A model generated the notes under the pieces. That model did no database searches. It had not been told where the DNA came from and saw only the letters and a list, made by a program, of their open reading frames with translations. A DNA stretch of 64,000 bases from Pseudoips prasinana (taxonomy: Eukaryota; Arthropoda; Insecta; Lepidoptera; Nolidae). The stretch is from contig OX621243.1 of NCBI GenBank assembly GCA_951640165.1, positions 9,176,001-9,240,000 of the forward strand, read 5' to 3'. Positions 56,592 to 64,000 of the stretch are shown here, piece after piece; the stretch's first letter is position 1, and each line of letters starts with the position of its first letter. Position numbers and translations under genes: made by a program.

Positions 56592-56905
56592 CGATATTGT
56601 TGTGAATAATTCACGTTCCCGCGCACTGTTGTATGGGCCTTAAAAATATAATTCTTTTATGGAAGTATGTACGCTGCGAGGCGCCTAGTAGCAATCTAGT
56701 AGGCAGAATGGATGGACTTCGTGGGACTTTTTAAATTGTGTTATTATTAAAAATTGTGTGGGTGTGAATTTTTAATTTGTAACAATAACATATTTTTTAA
56801 GTATCTTGTAGTAAATAGGTAAGTAGGCACACTTGGAGTATTATATTACGAAATATTGTGTTTTCTCTGGAAGTGAATGTAAATTCCTATGAGAAATAAA
56901 GAATC
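56592..56905 (+). CDS. Possible host 3'-terminal exon
   Basis: A strong acceptor-like tract (TTTTCTTCTCTTTTGTTTTC then AG at 56590-56591) precedes CGATATTGTTGTGAATAATT, which in phase reads DIVVNNSRSRALLYGP-stop (TAA at about 56641). AATAAA follows at 56895-56900. This is the expected shape of a terminal exon with a short coding part and about 250 bp of 3' UTR. No upstream exon could be identified, and the 16-residue peptide is too short to name. It may be chance. Confidence 0.22.
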
Positions 56906-57644
56906 TTTAACCTTAAATTCAACTATAAATCCAACACATTCATATTTTATTCGTATATATGTATTTTTGCTATATACATTTTTACCCTGATTTTGCGATA
57001 AACTGTGAAACTAATATTTATTAGTAAAGTTTAAAGTGGTTTCGATGTTTTCTTATCTATTTATATAACTAAAATACTATTCCATAATACAATAAAATTA
57101 GGTATGTAGTAACATACTTAATCTTTACTAATAAAGGGGATTCTTAGGATGTCTTAGTGGTGGCATTTAACTTACCTGAGACTCATTCATTCTCGTCACC
57201 CAGAAGCTTACTAGTTCTAAGCTTTTCTTATTCAAACATGTTGTACCATAATTACGTAACTCAACTTACAGAAGCATTTTAAGCAGACATTAGAATGTCG
57301 TTAATACAATATTGTTCCACAGAGTATGCTGTAAGACAAGTTCTCTCGCCTGCCCTTTAACGAGCTAACAAAATGACTCCTCTCTAAATCTTATTATTAT
57401 CACGTCAAAATTATACACAAAAAGTAACAAGTATAGTATATGTCTACATATATCGATAAACTTATTGTGACGGGGAATCAAACCCGGGATACGCGGAATA
57501 TCAAACCACCAGTGCGTTAACTGCTCCGTACTGCACTATAGTATTCGGACACAAGTTTATAGAAGTTAATCGATCGGTCGTTTGCTCTGTTAATTTTAGC
57601 GCGTAATGAAGATGACGATCGGTACGTCAATACTAAAAGGTTGG

Positions 57645-57794
57645 AACATTAAATGCGAAAGTTTGTAAGTATGAATGTATGGATGAATATGTAACATCTC
57701 ACGCAAAAATTACCGAATGGATTTTCATGAAACTTTGTATTAATATAGGTAAAATTAATAATGTTAACGCGGGTAAAACTGCGGGGACAGCTAT
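57645..57794 (+). mobile_element. Mini-Helitron remnant
   Basis: ATTAAATGCGAAAGTTTGTA, ATCTCACGCAAAAATTACCG, GATTTTCATGAAACTTTGTA and a worn end GGGGACAGCTAT. Closest to the 30639 element. Confidence 0.6.
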
Positions 57795-57877
57795 TAATTT
57801 ATTAATATTAGTTTTATTGTTATCGATGATATTAGGTTTCCTTTTAGCATTTAATACATGCTAAAATCAGCTATATA

Positions 57878-57941
57878 TAAAATGTAAGTGAAATATTCTA
57901 AGCTGATTTAAATCAGCTTAGAATATTTCACCTACATTTTA
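57878..57941. repeat. 32-bp palindrome without loop, one mismatch
   Basis: Arms 57878-57909 and 57910-57941 meet at GATTT|AAATC. The only mismatch is GTAAGTG versus GTAGGTG. Confidence 0.94.
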
Positions 57942-58006
57942 TTATTTGCAAAAGTACAACGCCAACAAATCTGGGGGACTTTTACAAACTCAAATAAATA
58001 TGAACG

Positions 58007-58095
58007 TATCATCATCATCATTATCATATCAGCCGAAAGACATCCACTGCTGGACAAAGGGCTCCCCCAAGAATCCATTTTGAGGGGTTTTGCCA
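58007..58095 (-). mobile_element. RTE LINE 3' scrap
   Basis: CATCATCATCATTATCATAT then AGCCGAAAGACATCCACTGC and TGGACAAAGGGCTCCCCC; only the tail and last codons remain. Confidence 0.78.
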
Positions 58096-58516
58096 TAATA
58101 CTATAAAAACTCAACTCAATACATCCATTTACAGGTCACTAAAATAGATGTCTTGTGCAGGGATTGAACCCAAACTACATTTGATTGTATAGAACACCGA
58201 TAAATCTGAACTTTAACATTTTGTTCGTTATTCTATTAGCTGGCGGTGTCCTCATAATAATTTCAAATAACACGCGGTATATAAGAGTGTTTTGAAACCT
58301 TTTCGAGAGTCTGAAGAATTCTTTTGTTTTATTCATATACTATCGTAAGTGAAAACTTGGAAAATGTTTCATTCAATATTTTGATGGTGGGTGGGTCAGA
58401 TTGTGGGTTTGGGGTTGTTTTATTACGTTTTATTTTATTAGTGACACGTGTAGAGTATTTTATTTAGTTTAATAGTGATAGTTTTTTGTATTCTTATCGC
58501 TTCGGTTTTATTTTTA

Positions 58517-58730
58517 TACTAAGCAGAACTTGTACTATTGAAACCAGGTAACTGATATACTATATATACTACTATACTTTTGTAAATACATACTTGTGTA
58601 AATAATTACCCCCAGATTCAGGACAAACAGACATGTTCATGCATACAAATATCTGTAAGGGTGGAAATCTAACCCATGACCTCCGAAGTGAAAAGCAAGC
58701 ATTTACCAACCACGTCAACAGGCCCAGTAA
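58517..58730 (-). mobile_element. SINE family B, near full length
   Basis: Reversed: GGGCCTGTTGACGTGGTTGG, GCTTTTCACTTCGGAGGTCA, TGGGTTAGATTTCCACCC (worn box B), CTGAATCTGGGGGTAATTAT and GGTTTCAATAGTACAAGTTC. Confidence 0.85.
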
Positions 58731-59419
58731 GGGCAGTAACTAAGTATAGTGGTCCACACAACCTTAATGTTAATAAAATCTACCATTAATATATACCGAC
58801 TTTCAGTGAGAAATTGAAATTATTTTCATGCGACCCTTTCACAAGATTGACACGATGTTCAGCCACCCCCGTTAATTTAATTCACACCATAGTCCCATTC
58901 ATTGCCACGTCCTTTACCACTCTCCTATAAGGCCCATACATCACGCATTCATTCATTCATGTTCTATGCAATGTCTCTGTGACTCTACACATAATATTCT
59001 AAAGCAAAATTTCAGCTTGTGAAAGCATGTATTTTTTTAATAGAAATTAACTTTGATAACTTTCAGCGGCTCCCGTTGTCCGTAATAGAGTTCATGACAC
59101 ACTGTAATATAATTAAATTTTATAAGGAGACCTCAAGTTTTCATATACGGCTGGTTTTTGTATGTCAGCCCATCATTAGTTTGTACAGCTTGCGTCAAAA
59201 GAGAACCGTGGTTTTCATTAATTTTAATGACGTGAGTATTTCGGGTAATTCTCTTAGGTCAACTGAAAGACTAAAATATTATTTATGTATTTTACTATGA
59301 GAAAACTTTAAGAGAGTGTTAAAATAGTTGTGTAGAGAGTGTAGAGTGTTAATATGATTTGGGCAGTTTTGAACTTGGTTCGTAGCGTAACGAGGTGTTA
59401 TAATATTCTATTCTAAAGT

Positions 59420-60610
59420 CAAAGTCATTTATTCCGTAAAAATTTTACATTTATGTGGAATCGCCATATTTTTTTACCCTACCGTGCAGTGCATGATGTG
59501 GCAGCTACTGAGAAACACTGCCAGAAAACTCAGTAGGAATCCTTTTTTAAAATAAAATATACTTAAGATTAATTACAATCATGTGTGTTGACTCAGAATA
59601 ACTCAATCCCAAGCACTTTTATCACTTAAATAATCAGAAATTTTGTAATATGCCCTGCTACATAATTTGGCTTTAATAATTCCTTGAAACTTATTCGTAG
59701 ATAATTCTCTAATATCATTGGGAAGTTTGTTATAGAATCTTATACCTTGCACCATAAAAGAGTTACTTATTTTGTGGAGACGGGTAGTATGCACTATGAG
59801 ATTATTCTTATGTCTAGTATTTACATTATGTGTATCGCTCCTTTTACAGAATGAATCGATATTTTTATGCACGTATAGTAAGTTTTCATATGTATACTGA
59901 GATGGTACAGTTAGAATGTTAACCTCTTTGAACTTTTCTCTTAGAGACACTCTCGGGCCAAGATTATAGATATAGTAGGAGAGCTGCCACGCATTTTTGT
60001 GTAGGTATTTGAGGCAAGCTGAAAACTTGTCCTATAACTCTTCAGACACACCCCAACACGGAACTGCAGACCTGGCAGGCGGCTAGCGGGTCTAAACCAA
60101 ACTCTAATTTTTTTTTAACCAAGTAATGTATTAGAGGCAAGCTGAAATTTTGATATGTTGTAGTTTAATGTTTATACAATACAAAAAAAAGATAGGCGAT
60201 TCTGTCGGGTCTTTAGCACTGCCAGGCGTGTGCAAAAATATTTTGCAAAAAAATCAAAAAAATGTATTTGAGGCAACTTGAATGTTATTTATGTATTGTA
60301 TAATCATTAAACTACAACATATCAAAATTTCAGCTTGCCTCAAATACATTTTTTGGATAAAACCATTAATAACATAAACTATTCTAGCTGTGTCAACATC
60401 AGTCAGCCGTCTGATAGTTTTCACTGCATATGCTCCAGAACTTAATTTGCCGGACAGTTTTTCTATTTGTGGGCTCCATTGTAGCTTTGAGTCTATAGTG
60501 ATACCCAAGAACACAGTTGATTCAACAGGGTCCAACTTAGCTCCATTAAGTTGTACATTGGTTGTCGCCTGTTTCACATTTGGTCTAATGACAACCACAA
60601 ATAAGTAAAA
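59420..60610 (-). pseudogene. LINE RT remnant split by a TIR element
   Basis: Minus strand. 60350-60600 gives TTNVQLNGAKLDPVESTVFL, GITIDSKLQWSPQIEKLSGK and YAVKTIRRLTDVDTARIVY, the region following the RT active site. 59603-59990 gives YYIYNLGPRVSLREKFKEVN, YENLLYVHKNIDSF, FYNKLPNDIRELSTNKFQGI and ends DYLSDKSAWD-stop at 59603. A short RT stretch between them is missing, replaced by the TIR element at 60005-60347. The 3' UTR runs to an AATAATATTCTATTCTA-like end at about 59400-59415 (reversed). Non-LTR clade uncertain (CR1/Jockey group). Confidence 0.78.
60005..60347. mobile_element. 343-bp TIR element with internal copies of its end
   Basis: 20-bp perfect TIRs: GTATTTGAGGCAAGCTGAAA at 60005 and its complement ending 60347. 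The same motif recurs at 60128 (GTATTAGAGGCAAGCTGAAA) and 60263 (GTATTTGAGGCAACTTGAAT). 60128-60182 and 60293-60347 form a 55-bp inverted repeat. No ORF, no clear target duplication. It looks like a composite or self-inserted MITE inside the LINE. Confidence 0.75.
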
Positions 60611-60651
60611 GTAGTAAATTAAATCTGACATAGGAAAAATTCAATAAATAT

Positions 60652-61044
60652 GATGGCGCAACCGTGGCGCTACCAACAGAACCATAGACAAGAGTGAAAG
60701 GTCGGTGTCACTCTGGTGGAACGTCGAACGGGCGGCCATTTTGACATCACTGTTGCCTGGAGACGTTGTAGTGATCGCATATCATCGACGGCTCGCCGTA
60801 ATTGGAATTAAAATCTAACTTAATTAGTGATTTGGTGTCGCATTAATCATAGTTTATTGAGTTTGCTCAATAATTAATTGCTAAGGAAGTGAAGTCCGCC
60901 TATATTTTTAAATTTAACTGCCTGCATAACCTCACCAAATACTAAATGATAAATTAGAAAAATAGTGTTCCAGGCATGCCTTCGTGTACCCCAGACGCGT
61001 CGTTAAACACATCTTCGGCTCTGAAGTATTTACAAAAAAAATAA
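60652..61044 (+). mobile_element. Possible LINE 5' UTR with a 22-codon ORF stub
   Basis: A GC-richer leader (AAGGTCGGTGTCACTCTGGT, CGAACGGGCGGCCATTTTGA) is followed by ATG at 60976 and the peptide MPSCTPDASLNTSSALKYLQ then KK-stop. Position and look fit a LINE 5' UTR with the first ORF1 codons; identity is not established. Confidence 0.3.
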
Positions 61045-61369
61045 CACATAAAGTTTGGGAACATTGTTTCTTAAAACGGATTTCATTCGCTTATTTACAT
61101 AAGTAGTTATAAATAAATATCTTGAAACAACTAACACACTGGTAATCAGATACCAGTGTATTGGTAGTCTCATAATATAGTATATTTATAAACCCAAACA
61201 AGGCAGCCAGACAACTTTTTGTTATTTTTAGGTTTTTATTTTCAATAAACTTATAATTAATTTCACAATAATGCATGCCGTAGCACAAAAACCTCAGTGT
61301 TTATTTGGGTACCGGCGAGCCGTTCACGGATACCGTATTAAAAAGTTAATACATAGGATAAATATAATT

Positions 61370-61545
61370 ATATGATACATATGTATAGATACATAGATAA
61401 CTGATAAACATATCAATATATTTTATTATAGATAATTGACACCCTGATAGAATAAATAATCGTACTCATCACATAAAGTTTTATGACCTCTGATTAGCAG
61501 TTCGAGTCACTAACCACTAAACCAACAGGCTAGTCAGGATATTGT
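61370..61545 (-). mobile_element. SINE (family B relative), worn
   Basis: Reversed: GCCTGTTGGTTTAGTGGTTA, GTGACTCGAACTGCTAATCA, GAGGTC, then the tail with ATCAGGGTGTCAATTATCTA and ATCAGTTATCTATGTATCTA. Confidence 0.6.
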
Positions 61546-61629
61546 AAATAAACTACTTTAATGAAAAAATGGGAGAATGGATGTTAAAAGAACAAAGGAG
61601 TTGAAATCTCAAAAATGGGAAATCATAAT

Positions 61630-61705
61630 TTTAATCGTCCGGCGGGTCTCGAACCTGCACCTTCCGGGGTAGGCGCTCTGCGTTAAGCTACGAACGATAC
61701 ACGCT
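61630..61705 (-). mobile_element. tRNA-derived SINE head
   Basis: Reversed: GTATCGTTCGTAGCTTAACG and GGTGCAGGTTCGAGACCCGC (box B). The T-stem has a mismatch and no acceptor stem closes, so it is not a working tRNA. Confidence 0.6.
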
Positions 61706-61824
61706 GGCAGATCAAATTTACGATTCCCTTGCTAACACCTTTCCGGAGGAAATTCAAAGTTAATAAAGGAGTTGAAGTTAATTCGTTATGAATTATATAA
61801 TTTTTACGTACGCACGGCTACATA

Positions 61825-61915
61825 TCAAGCTATATATTTCCAATATAAGCTGACCTGTCATTGTATGGAAATCCAATACAACGCGAGATCAGCTTATACT
61901 TGAAATGTATAACTT
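61825..61915. repeat. Imperfect inverted repeat
   Basis: TATATATTTCCAATATAAGCTGA-like left arm and TCAGCTTATACTTGAAATGTATA-like right arm around about 40 nt; several mismatches. Confidence 0.65.
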
Positions 61916-61984
61916 TATGTGTAGCAGTGTGTACAATCGATGTCCCTTTGATCTGAATCCAATTTTAACAAATAAATGGTATTA

Positions 61985-62150
61985 TAGTATCCGATTGACC
62001 CAACTGCCAGAAAAGAGCCTGCCCCAAGACTGAGAGATTGCTATAATCGTAACGCTTGGCAGATGGCAGTTGAGTTGACATAGTTCACAAAGAGACGTCA
62101 TTGGCTGTTCTCTGGTAGGTATTCCTTCGGGACCGGGAAATAAGATAGTA
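61985..62150 (-). mobile_element. LINE 3' end, family of 26688, reversed
   Basis: Reversed: GGTCCCGAAGGAATACCTAC, CAGAGAACAGCCAATGACGT, AACTGCCATCTGCCAAGCGT, TACGATTATAGCAATCTCTC and GGGGCAGGCTCTTTTCTGGC. Confidence 0.75.
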
Positions 62151-62607
62151 GTCGTTGTCGCCAGCCACACAGCCTAAGTTAATAGTAGAAGCAATTTGCT
62201 AGTGCAAGGATATCATGTGTGTCAACTCATATTCAACATAATTTCTCCTACCTGTACTAGTTAAAATTTTAGGTATCAATATTAAATCTATAAGTACAGT
62301 AGATGGAACGTAAAGTTTAGGTTTACGCCTGTAATTGTTTGAAGTAAAAATCTCTGCTTTAGAACTTCACTATCGAAATCGAAAACAAATCTGTCTGTCT
62401 TTCCGATTTCATCTTCGGTCTTCCAAGCAGGGCTTAAAGGTTTTCTTATCTATTTTTATGTGTAAGTAATATAAAAGAGCTTTACAAGGATTTTAAACTG
62501 GATCGCTCTTCTTTCTTATCGTATTTCTCTGTCATTGGTACCTGATTCCCAAATAAGTTATGGGTGGAAACTAATTTTATTACAATTTCTATTGGTCTAT
62601 TCTTTTG

Positions 62608-62905
62608 TTGACAGCCTCTTTGGTCTTGCAGTAATGTGTTTCATCGTAGATAATGAGATCCCGAGTTCAAAGTGTTATTAGGAGTAGCATAGAATATGTA
62701 AGTTGGCAGTGTATATACTCATGCCACGGAGCACGTAAAGCTTTCGGTCCTGATCTCACTCAGTCGTTACGGATAACAGGTCCATAGAATTTCGAGAATG
62801 AGTAATAGAGAAGTACACCTGTATTTACTCATACACTCCTGTATTATAATATATCCAATTGACCACTCTCCGTACCTGAAATTCAACCAGGAGCATAATA
62901 CAGAG
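62608..62905 (+). mobile_element. SINE family C, second copy
   Basis: CCTCTTTGGTCTTGCAGTAA, GATAATGAGATCCCGAGTTC, then CCACGGAGCACGTAAAG, CGGTCCTGATC and GAAATTCAACCAGGAGCATA in the same order as 46211-46570. Confidence 0.75.
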
Positions 62906-64000
62906 CATATAATCACTAGTTTTCTGTATAAGAATATTGCATTCTAACCAAGATTCCTTAACAAATTACATTGAGTTAAAACAAATTTATTTGAAATCTT
63001 CCTTCTCAACTCTTTACAACCCGTCAAGGGCTCCGAACTTAATATAAACAGGTAAAAACTTATATAATGAAGGATAAACTGGGATGACAGGCTAAGTTAG
63101 GTCGACGGGCTGTCAGGACCAGAAAAATGTGAAATGAAAATTGCAAAGGTTCTTTACTTCCTAGATAAGAAAAAAGTCATACAGATAGAGAATTTTTAAA
63201 GCTGAAAATATTTTAATTTAATACTTGGGGTTTGATAAAAAGCGTACTTCTAGATGAATTAGATTATGAAGTATTTAAAATGAGGTGTAAGTATTTTTTT
63301 TAATAACCTATCCAGTATACTCACTTATCAGAATCAATTAACATTAATGACACAAATTCATAACATAATATCGGTTATTTTATCATTCAATTGAAAAAAA
63401 TCATGCAATCAAATTAATGGCCTACTTCTTCTTGAAGCCGGTTAAAAAGTAATATTAATTGCAAAGTGGCTTAATTTCGAAAGACAAACAAATACGTTTA
63501 AAACTATTTTAAAAGTTTCAAACATAATCAACAAAAGTTAGGAGTGAATAACAAAAATGATTAGACCTGGGCGCACAAAAACAAAAAAAAATCTATCGAT
63601 TTATATTAAGGGAAAAAGCAATAACAGTGAATAGTGCTCAGACAATACTTTAAAATGTCCACTCGAGCTATATATTGTCTGCCCTCTACTTTACCATTGA
63701 CATTCAGTGGATGGTCTTCACACTAGTTCCTACAACTTAGGGTTGGTTGTTCCAAATTACTGCATTGTTACAGAAAACAATTGAGAAACCAATATAATTC
63801 ATTAGTAGAAAATAGAAGAATGATTTCAAAAAATCTATCAAGATAAATGTTTTCCAAAAACTGTCACTGCACGGTAGACAACGTCCATTATCGATTCCAC
63901 AGAAACGTAACATTTTATGATATAAATGTGTTTAATCTGAATCTGAAACAACGTGCTCAACGATCACCTCAAATGACGTGGTTTATTTTATTGACACTAA
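62906..64000. other. AT-rich sequence, nothing recognised
   Basis: No supported gene, repeat or hairpin to the window end. Confidence 0.45.

Noticed and set aside
61630..61705. tRNA gene on the minus strand
   Set aside because: Mismatch in the T-stem and no acceptor pairing; SINE-derived.

Overview
This looks like AT-rich nuclear DNA from an insect, most probably a moth or butterfly. The evidence is the mix of repeats: Helitrons that start TC..ACTAATATTATAAATGCGAAAGT and end CTAG, RTE-type LINE 3' ends with an ATG-rich tail, several tRNA-derived SINE families with box-B-like GGTTCGANTCC, and (TA)n tracts. I recognise no host protein-coding gene with confidence. Two possible terminal exons and one unassigned open frame are listed at low confidence.

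Layout. 1-2035: LINE scraps and a TA tract. 2036-8412: a complete, apparently autonomous Helitron with one intact 1,649-residue Rep-PIF1 helicase, preceded by a 1.3 kb leader and ended by a GC hairpin plus CTAG. 8413-14711: SINE and LINE fragments and long hairpins. 14712-18269: a young LTR element (290-bp LTRs) inserted in a TA tract; it holds a broken ORF that begins inside the LTR, an old RTE fragment and a 39-bp minisatellite. 18303-19228: a 5'-truncated LINE with an inverted copy of its own 5' end. 19.2-39.3 kb: a mosaic of SINEs, LINE remnants, MITEs and short Helitrons, including a head-to-tail pair. 39390-43963: a second LTR element (about 297-bp LTRs, ATAG target duplication) with only a 56-codon gag-like ORF left. 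44-64 kb: more SINEs, LINE 3' ends, a TIR element nested in a LINE, and two possible host exons.

How the parts relate. Only the 2036-8412 element looks able to encode its own transposition. The shorter Helitrons at 25032, 28690, 30639 and 31638 have similar termini but no coding capacity, so they would need an enzyme such as this one in trans. Both LTR elements lack pol and are non-autonomous. A recurring theme is short fold-back DNA: more than a dozen inverted repeats with 15-41-bp arms and tiny loops, some exactly at the 5' junction of truncated retroelements. The most distinctive protein feature is the array of nine 23-residue repeats at the Helitron N terminus, which has the period of the STPR DNA-binding repeat.
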